Assembly (NCBI GenBank): GCA_013298125.1
Contig: JAAFJP010000019.1
Location: 1-64,000 of the forward strand
Length of the DNA: 64,000 bases
DNA from: Cytophagales bacterium
GTDB lineage: Bacteria > Bacteroidota > Bacteroidia > Cytophagales > Spirosomataceae
Direction: 5' to 3'
In this document: one piece after another, positions 26,301 through 32,478 of the stretch
Layout: every line of letters starts with the position of its first letter
Numbering within the stretch: the stretch's first letter is position 1
The notes under the pieces: model-generated
What the model saw: the letters and a program-made list of their open reading frames with translations, nothing else
Databases searched by the model: none
Told to the model about the DNA's origin: nothing
Made by a program: the position numbers and the translations under genes

Positions 26301-28038
26301 CAATTCCCTCACCGAAGCCCTAATGGTTTTCGTGGCGATTCCGCTTTCTGCCATTGGCGGTATTTGGGCGTTGTGGCTGCGAGATATGCCATTTTCAGTT
26401 TCGGCGGGTATTGGTTTTATTGCCCTTTTTGGAGTGGCAGTCCTCAACGGAATCGTCCTGATTGCACAGTTCAATCTCCTTGAAAAAGAAGGAGTTACGG
26501 ATATAAAACAGCGAATTTTGGAAGGAACGAAAACTCGTTTCAGACCCGTGATAATGACCGCCGCCGTAGCCTCTTTGGGCTTTTTGCCAATGGCTTTAAG
26601 TCAGTCCGCAGGGGCAGAAGTGCAACGCCCTCTGGCAACGGTAGTAATTGGCGGTTTAATCTCCGCAACTTTGCTAACTTTGATTGTTTTGCCAGTGATT
26701 TATAGCTTTGTGAAACGAGGGAAAATAAAAATTGGGAAAGGAGTAATAATGATTTTGGTTGTCTCTCTCTTTTTATTTACTTCACAATCACAAGCTCAAA
26801 ACCTCACCCGAAGCGTCGGTCGCCCCAGCCCCTCTCCTACTGAGAGGGGGGCATTTGTCTCAGAAAACTCCCCTCTCCACGGGAGAGGGGTCGGGGGTGA
26901 GGTTTTGAGCTTACAATCATTCATCAAAAAAGCCCTCGAAAACAACCCCAATCTCAAAATTTCAAATTTAGAAATAGCTCAAAATCAAGCACTTACAAAG
27001 TCTGCAAAAGATTTGGGGAAAACTTCTTTTGATGTACAATACGGGCGTACGCAGGTCTATACAGGCAATGACATTACGTTGAGTGTGGGGCAAAATTTTG
27101 CTCTTCCAAGTCTTTATAAAGCCCAAGAAAATCTCTTGAAAGGTAATGTTTTGACGGCTGAAAAACGGGCTAATTTGTCTAAAAATCAATTGATTGGTGA
27201 GGTCAAAAGTCTTTATTTTTTGTTGTTAAATAATGGAGAATTGATAAGACTCCTCAATCGTCAAGACAGCCTCTATCAAGCTGCCTTTCGGGCGGCATCT
27301 ATTCGACACAAAGTTGGGGAGACAAACCTCTTAGAAAAAATATCATTCGAGACTCGATTAAGAGAAATTCAAAACCGAATTCAAGGGCTAAAATCTGATG
27401 AAAAAGTATTGTATCAAAATCTAAAATTTTTGATGAATACTTCCGAGAATTTTTTGATTGAAGACGAGTTATTGTTCCAAAAAACATTGATTATCAATGA
27501 GTTAAATACTTCATCCAATCCACTTTTGAGCATTTTGAAACAACAAAATGAGGTTAATATTTTACAAACTAATGTAGAAAAAGAAAAACTCAAACCCGAT
27601 TTCAGGGTCGGGCTAATTAACCAAAGTATCGAGCAAAATTATAACCAAAACATCGTACAGGTAGGCGTAAATGTACCCATATTCACGAAGGCACAACAAG
27701 CCCGTATTGAGTCATCAAAAATTGGTCAAGAGATTAGCAAACAACAAATACAATTAGCTGAAAATCAATTAGAAAGCCAATTAAAAACCCTGAAAATTCA
27801 GCACGATAAAGTCAAAAATTCCATAGGATATTATGAAAAATCGGCTCTCCCACAGGCAAATTTAATCATCAGTACAGCCACCAAAACCTATCAGGCGGGT
27901 GAAATAGAATATGTAGAATTCGTACAAAATATCACCCAAGCGTGGCAAATAAAAGAAGCGTACTTGTCTGAAATTCAGTCACTTAATCAAATCATTATCA
28001 ACATCGAAACCATTATTGGAAATGAGAATTTCAATTAA
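23395..28038 (+). CDS. czcA: CzcA-type RND metal efflux pump fused to a TolC-like outer-membrane factor, carrying three in-frame repeat insertions
   Basis: 1547 residues. Residues 1-~1115 are a heavy-metal RND pump; DFGLIVDGAV at Asp400 is the CzcA-type (divalent metal, HME1-like) motif rather than the Cu/Ag CusA motif. A 12-TM core is recognisable (IGLIVVFVLVLLLGNL, FGVAVLNGIVLIAQF). Residues ~1119-1135 (MILVVSLFLFTSQSQAQ) look like a signal peptide, followed by a TolC-like domain (~1170-1547) with paired helical hairpins. Such fusions occur in Bacteroidota at about 1440 residues. The extra length here matches three repeat-derived insertions at about residues 419-481, 577-612 and 1136-1170. 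The frame is open through all three. The adaptor gene follows with a 17-bp overlap. Confidence 0.9.
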   Translation: MIDSIIRFSIYNKLIIIALTLGLITWGGFSVTQLTIDALPDITSNQVQIITQSPALAATEVEKYITVPLEISLRTVPNTQEIRSFSRMGLSVITVVFEDNVSQEKARQQISEKLRDAEPNLVAGAGRPEMAPITTGLGEFYQYTLTVDKKYKSKYSLTDLRTMEDWIVKRQLLGVKGVVEISSFGGMLKQYEVSIDPERLRAMNLGLSEVFLALQENNSNSGGSYIEKGTDAFFIRSEGMVKNLQDIENVVITTRGDVPVLVRDVAKVQFGHAVRYGAMTRNGEGEAVGGIVLLLKGESANNVVVDVKKRVKEIQKSLPEGVKIESFIDRSKLIDRAIGTVQKNLIEGGLIVVFVLVLLLGNLRAGLVVASMIPLCLLFSFAMMRLFGVSANLMSLGAIDFGLIVDGAVIIVEAVVHRLAVGSRQLAIGGWQSGVNGNYSNEYMEENSTTSPPLIKERGSGATDASGEVTLSQSQMDESVYHSTVSIRKSAAFGEIIILIVYLPILALSGIEGKMFRPMAETVGFAIFGALILSLTYVPMMSALFLSKKISHKTTIADKIMGFLYGIYEPVIQWAINLTPSPSPTERGESTRSNTPLSTGEGLGRPTLRVRFWILSSSIIFFILSLFIFNKLGGEFIPELNEGDFAVELILHTNASLSQSVKMNDEAQKIMLREYPDEVLQVVSRIGSSEIPTDPMGINACDLIILLKEPAEWKKAENMEELAEKMKESLSALPGVNFEFTQPIQMRFNELIAGVKSDVAIKIYGEDLEVLYEKAQEVAKKIRKINGIANLKVEQIEAIPQMVVAYDRQKIAQYGMKINALNTLLKSAFAGEKAGVVYEGEKRFDLVIRLDSSYRQDIQQIRDLYLDLPSGGKVPFSEVANINYQDTPSEIARENTRRRISIGINVRNRDVESLVTEIQGVINEKIKIPVGYSITYGGAFENLKAAKDRLSIAVPVALILILILLFFTFNSLTEALMVFVAIPLSAIGGIWALWLRDMPFSVSAGIGFIALFGVAVLNGIVLIAQFNLLEKEGVTDIKQRILEGTKTRFRPVIMTAAVASLGFLPMALSQSAGAEVQRPLATVVIGGLISATLLTLIVLPVIYSFVKRGKIKIGKGVIMILVVSLFLFTSQSQAQNLTRSVGRPSPSPTERGAFVSENSPLHGRGVGGEVLSLQSFIKKALENNPNLKISNLEIAQNQALTKSAKDLGKTSFDVQYGRTQVYTGNDITLSVGQNFALPSLYKAQENLLKGNVLTAEKRANLSKNQLIGEVKSLYFLLLNNGELIRLLNRQDSLYQAAFRAASIRHKVGETNLLEKISFETRLREIQNRIQGLKSDEKVLYQNLKFLMNTSENFLIEDELLFQKTLIINELNTSSNPLLSILKQQNEVNILQTNVEKEKLKPDFRVGLINQSIEQNYNQNIVQVGVNVPIFTKAQQARIESSKIGQEISKQQIQLAENQLESQLKTLKIQHDKVKNSIGYYEKSALPQANLIISTATKTYQAGEIEYVEFVQNITQAWQIKEAYLSEIQSLNQIIINIETIIGNENFN
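24649..24802. repeat. Repeat-derived insertion 1 inside the pump gene
   Basis: A one-sided array of GGCAGT/TTGGCA units (about 24649-24700) is followed by a TCCCCCTCTC/GAGAGGGGG hairpin (24747-24771). The right half of a CCTCACC-family palindrome comes next, with the GC word at 24779-24793. The encoded segment lies in the cytoplasmic loop after the DFG...D membrane helix. Confidence 0.75.
25122..25230. repeat. Palindromic insertion 2 inside the pump gene
   Basis: AACCTCAC at 25123 pairs with GTGAGGTT ending at 25229; the inner stems are CCCCTCTC/GAGAGGGG. The right arm alone carries CGACCGACGCTTCGG (25207-25221). It encodes PSPSPTERG and PLSTGEGLG just before a membrane helix. Confidence 0.85.
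26749..26799 (+). other. Signal-peptide-like segment inside the fusion
   Basis: ATG 26749 opens MILVVSLFLFTSQSQAQ (residues 1119-1135) at the pump/TolC junction. This could be an export and cleavage signal that lets the TolC half reach the outer membrane, or a separate translation start. Confidence 0.5.
26792..26912. repeat. Palindromic insertion 3 at the pump/TolC junction
   Basis: Perfect 18-bp outer arms (AAGCTCAAAACCTCACCC at 26792-26809 and its complement ending at 26912) with inner CCCCTCTC/GAGAGGGG stems. Here the left arm alone carries the GC word CCGAAGCGTCGGTCG (26808-26822), the opposite arm from insertion 2. It encodes PSPSPTERG again. Confidence 0.85.
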
Positions 28039-29299
28039 TAAAGTTTTTGCAGTGAACAAATACTGTAGCTCGAAGTGGCACTTCGAGAATCTTACTCCAT
28101 TCTCGAAGTGCCACCGGGCGTCGGTCGCTTCGAGCTACAGTATCTCACAATGTGGTGTAAGATTCTTTCTTCTTTCTCCCTTCCTCCTTTTCTCCTTATT
28201 CCTCTCTTGTTCTTCCCCAAAAAAACAAGAAGAAAAAATTGAACAAAAAGAAGAAATTGCCGATGTCGTAACCCTCACAAAAGAGCAACTAAAAAACGCT
28301 AATTTAGTGATTGGAACATTGGACAATACCATCCTTTCGGAAGACATAAAAGCCAACGGAATTGTGGACGTTCCGCCAATGAATATGGCATCGGTGAGTT
28401 CGCCAATTAATGGTTTTGTGAAAAGTACAAAGTCGCTTCCAAACTCGTTTGTGCGTAAGGGCGAAACTTTGGCGGTCATCAATAGCATGGATTTCGTTCA
28501 GATGCAACAGGACTATCTCCAAACGATGAGTCGCTTGAAATTATCAGAACAAGAATTAGAACGTCAGACCATTTTGAGTACCGAAGACGTTGGAGCAAAA
28601 AAGAAACTCCAACAATCAGAAGCCGAAGTTTCTTCTGCCAAAGCACAAGTAAAAGGCTTAGAAATAAAAATGCAAATTATTGGTATTCAATTAGATAATC
28701 TCAAAAAAGGGCAAATTATTTCAACCGTAAATATCCTTTCTCCAATTGATGGATTTATCAAAACGACTAATCTATCAATCGGGAAAAATGTAGTTCCATC
28801 GGATGTTTTGTTTGAAATTACAGGAAATGCTCATAAACATCTGGAGCTAAAAGTATTTGAAAAAGACCTTACTAAAATCAGCGTAGGACAAAAAATTATC
28901 TTAGAAAACCCGAAATTTGGTAATGTGGAAGCAACAGCACAAGTATTTTTAGTAGGAAAAAATGTTGAGCAAGATTCCAAAACTATCAACATTCACGCCC
29001 ATATTTCAAATGAGCAAATTGAGAATAAATTAACCGTTGGACAATACGTCAATACAAGAATTTTAACGGGAAAAAGAACTGCCAAAACATTACCAGAAAC
29101 GGCTATTTTAAGGAAAGGAGATGGAGGAGTTATTTTTGTACAAATCAAAGAAAACATCTTTCAACAAATACCCGTAAAGTTAGGTATTTCTGAGAGAGGA
29201 AACGTAGAAGTATTTTTTGAAAAAGAGATTGATTTCTCAAAAATTGTAAAGTCTGGGGCTTCGATTTTGCAGGCAGTTTTGAGTGGCGGGGAAGAATGA
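28022..29299 (+). CDS. RND periplasmic adaptor lipoprotein with a palindrome in its signal region
   Basis: 425 residues from ATG 28022, overlapping the pump stop by 17 bp. The lipoprotein signal (FFLLSPFLLFSLFLSC) is preceded by about 40 residues, of which about 28 are encoded by an 84-bp palindrome. The mature part is a CzcB/CusB-type membrane-fusion protein: a beta-barrel/lipoyl half (ANGIVDVPPMNMASVSSPINGFV), an alpha-hairpin coiled coil (~155-215) and the second lipoyl half (ILSPIDGFIKTTNLSIGKNV). The barrel domain and C-terminal AILRKGDGGVIFV follow. It links the inner-membrane pump with the TolC half. No metal-binding N-terminal extension is obvious. Confidence 0.88.
   Translation: MRISINKVFAVNKYCSSKWHFENLTPFSKCHRASVASSYSISQCGVRFFLLSPFLLFSLFLSCSSPKKQEEKIEQKEEIADVVTLTKEQLKNANLVIGTLDNTILSEDIKANGIVDVPPMNMASVSSPINGFVKSTKSLPNSFVRKGETLAVINSMDFVQMQQDYLQTMSRLKLSEQELERQTILSTEDVGAKKKLQQSEAEVSSAKAQVKGLEIKMQIIGIQLDNLKKGQIISTVNILSPIDGFIKTTNLSIGKNVVPSDVLFEITGNAHKHLELKVFEKDLTKISVGQKIILENPKFGNVEATAQVFLVGKNVEQDSKTINIHAHISNEQIENKLTVGQYVNTRILTGKRTAKTLPETAILRKGDGGVIFVQIKENIFQQIPVKLGISERGNVEVFFEKEIDFSKIVKSGASILQAVLSGGEE
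28060..28143. repeat. 84-bp nested palindrome within the adaptor gene start
   Basis: The outer arms ATACTGTAGCTCGAAG and CTTCGAGCTACAGTAT (16 bp, perfect) enclose inner arms TGGCACTTCGAGAAT and ATTCTCGAAGTGCCA (15 bp, perfect). The right side alone has 14 extra bases, CCGGGCGTCGGTCG, at 28114-28127. The length, 84 bp, is a multiple of three and the frame stays open. Confidence 0.9.
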
Positions 29300-29312
29300 A
29301 ATAGTATATTTG
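29279..29312 (+). promoter_or_regulatory. Candidate promoter of tag: TTG ... TATATTTG
   Basis: TATATTTG at 29305-29312 matches TAnnTTTG, with a TTTTG ending at 29281. The -7 element ends only 4 bp before the ATG at 29317, so the transcript could be nearly leaderless. Confidence 0.35.
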
Positions 29313-29316
29313 TCAC

Positions 29317-29880
29317 ATGAATAATCCAAAACGCTGCCACTGGGTCAATGATAACCAAATTTATATCGACTACCATGATTTTGAGTGGGGCGTTCCGTTG
29401 CATGATGACGATAAACTATTCGAGTTTTTAATCCTCGAAGGCTTCCAAGCGGGTTTGAGTTGGATAACGATTTTGAAGAAAAGAGACAATTTTAGAAAGG
29501 CATTCGACAACTTCAAAGCCTTAAAAATTGTTAAATATGATGAACAAAAAGTTGAGGAATTAATGCAAGACACGGGCATCATCCGCAATCGTTTGAAGAT
29601 TCAGGGAGCTATCATCAATGCCCGATTATTCCTCGAAATCCAACAAGAATTTGGCAGTTTTGATAAATATATTTGGCAGTTTACAGATGGTCAAGTTATT
29701 GTAAATCAATGGAGTAGCCCCAAAGATGTACCCGCCTCAACTCCAATTTCTGATGCGATGAGTAAGGATTTAAAAAAGCGTGGATTTAAGTTTGTGGGAA
29801 CTACCATTTGTTACGCTTTTATGCAGGCGACGGGCATAGTAAACGACCATCTCACGGATTGTATCTGTTATCCTCAATAA
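29317..29880 (+). CDS. tag: DNA-3-methyladenine glycosylase I
   Basis: 187 residues, the family's usual length. It excises 3-methyladenine from alkylated DNA in base-excision repair. The zinc ligands are in place: Cys7 (RCHW), His20 (YHDFEWG), His178 and Cys182 (NDHLTDC). The conserved FEFLILEGFQAGLSWITIL and FKFVGTTICYAFMQATG segments are present. It follows the efflux adaptor gene by 17 bp but is functionally unrelated and may have its own promoter. Confidence 0.95.
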   Translation: MNNPKRCHWVNDNQIYIDYHDFEWGVPLHDDDKLFEFLILEGFQAGLSWITILKKRDNFRKAFDNFKALKIVKYDEQKVEELMQDTGIIRNRLKIQGAIINARLFLEIQQEFGSFDKYIWQFTDGQVIVNQWSSPKDVPASTPISDAMSKDLKKRGFKFVGTTICYAFMQATGIVNDHLTDCICYPQ

Positions 29881-29908
29881 TCTTCACAAAAAATTGGCTT
29901 AGCTTTTG

Positions 29909-29916
29909 TAACTTTG
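29909..29916 (+). promoter_or_regulatory. Candidate -7 element TAACTTTG
   Basis: Exact TAnnTTTG match in the gap between tag and the glycosyltransferase gene, about 220 bp before the latter's start. No good -33 was found. Confidence 0.25.
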
Positions 29917-30135
29917 TTCACCATTTAACCAGTGAATCTGTTTTAACTTATTCCTTTTGTTGTAAATAGTCTCATTTTTAACCTGTTAGCTCAAAATTTA
30001 TTCAACGTAGCTGTGCTATCAGTTCCACTGTGGGTTCATAAATTTCGACCTATCAGATTAAAAATGAAATCAATTTCCATTCAAAACGAAAAGTTAAAAC
30101 AGATTCAAGCCGCCAACTTGTACTAATCATAGCTG

Positions 30136-30870
30136 ATGAATCCACGAATTGTAATTATTCCTACTTATAATGAAATAGAAAATATCGAAGCCATCATTCG
30201 CAAAGTAATGAGCCTCGAACCTGAGTTTGATTTACTCATTGTGGATGATGGGTCGCCCGATGGTACGGGTCTGAAAGTCAAGGAATTACAAACAGAATTT
30301 GGCACAAACCGTTTGCATCTTCAAGAACGAAAAGGCAAATTGGGTTTGGGTACAGCCTACATTCACGGGTTCAAATATGCCTTAAATTTGGGTTATGAGT
30401 ACATTTTTGAGATGGATGCCGATTTCTCACACAACCCAGACGACCTCGTACGCCTGTATGATGCTTGTGCCAGTGAAGGGGCTGACATGGCGATTGGTTC
30501 GAGATATATCAAGGGTGTAAACGTGGTCAATTGGCCCATGAGTCGGGTTTTGATGTCGTATTTTGCGGGCTATTATGTTCGATTTATTACAGGTATGACC
30601 ATCATGGACGTTACGGCAGGTTTTAAATGTTATACAGCTAAGGTACTGAAAACCATTGATTTAGATAAAATAAAATTTATTGGATACGCTTTTCAGGTAG
30701 AAATGAAATTTACTTCTTGGAAATTCGGTTTTAAGATTACGGAAGTCCCCATTATTTTTACGGACAGAACAAAAGGCGAATCAAAAATGTCAGCAAATAT
30801 CTTCCGTGAAGCCGTTTTGGGCGTTATTCAAATGAAATGGAATAGTTTTTTTAAGAAATACGAAAAATGA
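30136..30870 (+). CDS. Polyprenol monophosphomannose synthase (DPM1-like GT2 glycosyltransferase)
   Basis: 244 residues, soluble or peripheral, without C-terminal membrane helices. The GT2 fold is shown by IIPTYNEIENIE, the nucleotide-binding IVDDGSPDGTG (~36-46), the metal-binding EMDADFSHNP and GSRYIKG. VTAGFKCY and TDRTKGESKMS near the end are typical of DPM1-like enzymes. It likely transfers a sugar (mannose or another hexose) from a nucleotide sugar to a polyprenyl phosphate at the inner membrane. The sugar cannot be told from sequence. The gap after it holds a nested palindrome. Confidence 0.9.
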   Translation: MNPRIVIIPTYNEIENIEAIIRKVMSLEPEFDLLIVDDGSPDGTGLKVKELQTEFGTNRLHLQERKGKLGLGTAYIHGFKYALNLGYEYIFEMDADFSHNPDDLVRLYDACASEGADMAIGSRYIKGVNVVNWPMSRVLMSYFAGYYVRFITGMTIMDVTAGFKCYTAKVLKTIDLDKIKFIGYAFQVEMKFTSWKFGFKITEVPIIFTDRTKGESKMSANIFREAVLGVIQMKWNSFFKKYEK

Positions 30871-30872
30871 AT

Positions 30873-31083
30873 TTGAAAATTTGAAAATTAGTTAATTTGA
30901 AGGTTATTCAAATAATTAGTGTTCTATCATATTAACTTAATTTTGACTACGAATTACTAACTTCCCGAAAGTAAAAAAACTTTCGGGAAGTTAAGAAAAC
31001 AAACATTGCAAGGTTTGATTACCACCCAAAACTAAGTTGATAGAACATTAACTAATTTTCAAATTCCCAAATCTTCAAATTAA
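30873..31083. repeat. Nested palindrome around a terminator
   Basis: Outer arms of AATTTGAAAA-type units include a perfect 14-bp pair GAAAATTAGTTAAT / ATTAACTAATTTTC. A middle pair is TGTTCTATCA/TGATAGAACA-like. At the centre lies the hairpin at 30959-30992. It fills the whole gap between the glycosyltransferase and hemJ. Confidence 0.75.
30959..30992. terminator. Strong hairpin
   Basis: AACTTCCCGAAAGT pairs perfectly with ACTTTCGGGAAGTT across six A residues. Flanking T-runs are weak, so it is either a terminator or part of the surrounding palindrome. Confidence 0.5.
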
Positions 31084-31086
31084 AAC

Positions 31087-31632
31087 ATGACCTACGACCA
31101 CGTAAAAGCCATTCATATAATCTTCGTAACCTCTTGGTTTGCAGGGCTTTTCTACTTGCCACGCCTTTTCGTGTATCATGTGGAAGCCAATGAAAAACCC
31201 GATATCGAGCGAGATATTTTGCAAAAAGAATACAAAAGAATGCAAAAGATTCTGTTCAATGCCATCATGGTTCCTGCCATGTGGCTGACTCTGATTTCTG
31301 GCTTAACGATGGTCTATTGGGTCTGGTGGGATTCTTTTGCAGGACATGGTTGGTTACATCTCAAGCTTACCTTCGTTTTGGGTTTACTTATTTATCACTT
31401 CTTTTGTCGAAAACTCATCTTAGAATTACGTCAAGATAAATTCAGATTTACGGGTTTTCAGCTTCGACTTTATAACGAAATTGCTACGATTTTTCTTTTT
31501 GCGATTGTGTTTTTGGTAGTCCTCAAAAACTCCGTTGATTGGATTTGGGGATTAGTAGGGCTTCTGACTTTTGCCGTTGTTATAATGTCGGCGGTCAGAA
31601 TTGTGAAGCGGATTCGAGAGCGTAAATCTTGA
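31087..31632 (+). CDS. hemJ: HemJ-type protoporphyrinogen IX oxidase
   Basis: 181 residues with four to five membrane segments. The N-terminal signature VKAIHIIFVTSWFAGLFYLPRLF carries the conserved His near residue 9. A second conserved stretch is WLHLKLTFVLGLLIYHFFC, whose histidines would bind heme b. HemJ oxidises protoporphyrinogen IX in heme synthesis at the inner membrane. The length matches the UPF0093/HemJ family. It is convergent with the next gene, 3 bp away. Confidence 0.9.
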   Translation: MTYDHVKAIHIIFVTSWFAGLFYLPRLFVYHVEANEKPDIERDILQKEYKRMQKILFNAIMVPAMWLTLISGLTMVYWVWWDSFAGHGWLHLKLTFVLGLLIYHFFCRKLILELRQDKFRFTGFQLRLYNEIATIFLFAIVFLVVLKNSVDWIWGLVGLLTFAVVIMSAVRIVKRIRERKS

Positions 31633-31635
31633 TTT

Positions 31636-32304
31636 TTACTTCATTTTCAACTTCAATTTTCCATTCGTTAGCACAATTTTATCCGATTTGTCTGACTGTT
31701 TTTTATAGCCATTTCCTTCTGGGTCAATGTCTGAGTCGTAGCCTGTAGCAGAGGTTTTGGCTTTGTCTTCCATTTTACCAACTATTCTGCCAAAACCTCC
31801 AAAAACGGTTGCAGTAGCTTTTTCTTTCCAGTATGAACCTACCAAAGTGCCACTAAAAGTAGCCTCTATCGAACCATCTGCATTGACTTTTACCTCCATG
31901 GCTTCGTCATTATTCTGAGATTTTCCTACGTGATACTCCATACGTGGTTCACGGATTTCTTCTACGTATTTTATGATGGCAAGCCCTTTATACTTTCCCA
32001 AATCTTCCACTTTTTTCTTGTTTTCTTTGGTATCGGGTTTGTCGGCATCCACTACCAAATATGTACCTGGTTCAATAGAGGCATCTTTATCTCTATTCCA
32101 ATTATACAACCAGATTCTAAGTGATTTATCTGGTTTAATGGCATTGGCAGTTATCCACCAATACGAACCAATCCTGATTCTTCGGGGTTGAGTTACGAAG
32201 TCTTTACCGTCGATACCTACGCTAAAAGTATTGTCGTTAGCAATTTGTCCGAAAGAAGAATTGAGCAAGAATAATAAGAAAGAAAATGTTAGAAAAGATT
32301 TCAT
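31636..32304 (-). CDS. Secreted hypothetical protein
   Basis: 222 residues. The signal peptide MKSFLTFSFLLFLLNSSFGQ is clear. The mature protein is predicted beta-rich (FSVGIDGKDFVTQPRRIRIGSYWW, RIWLYNWNRD, GSIEATFSGTLVG), with Gly/Lys-rich C-terminal segments. The YHVGKSQNNDEAMEVKVNADGSIEATFSG part resembles small lipocalin-like or calycin beta barrels, but I cannot name a family. It stands alone, with its upstream region shared with the divergent kinase gene. Confidence 0.75.
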   Translation of the reverse strand: MKSFLTFSFLLFLLNSSFGQIANDNTFSVGIDGKDFVTQPRRIRIGSYWWITANAIKPDKSLRIWLYNWNRDKDASIEPGTYLVVDADKPDTKENKKKVEDLGKYKGLAIIKYVEEIREPRMEYHVGKSQNNDEAMEVKVNADGSIEATFSGTLVGSYWKEKATATVFGGFGRIVGKMEDKAKTSATGYDSDIDPEGNGYKKQSDKSDKIVLTNGKLKLKMK

Positions 32305-32478
32305 GGCTATTGATTTTTAGATTTTAGTTCCCTGATTTTCAAGGACTTAAATTTAAAAATAATAGTGATACGAAAGTCTTTATGTTTAGTAAGCGGTGTT
32401 GAATATTTAGTAAGTGGTATATTTTCTAAAATTAAAAAAAATACCTTAAATTTACATCCTAACACACGCTACTAAATA

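Noticed and set aside
23395-28038. The very long pump frame as an assembly or frameshift artefact
   Set aside because: Both halves and the junction stay in one open frame, the adaptor gene overlaps its end normally, and CzcA-TolC fusions are known in Bacteroidota.
20008-28143. Palindromes as insertion sequences with transposase
   Set aside because: The elements are about 84-120 bp, have no coding capacity of their own, and no clear target-site duplications were found by eye. They are recorded as repeats only.
29881-30135. Possible tRNA in the gap after tag (GGTTCATAAATT-like segment)
   Set aside because: No cloverleaf or matching acceptor stem can be drawn. No tRNA or rRNA was seen anywhere in the window.
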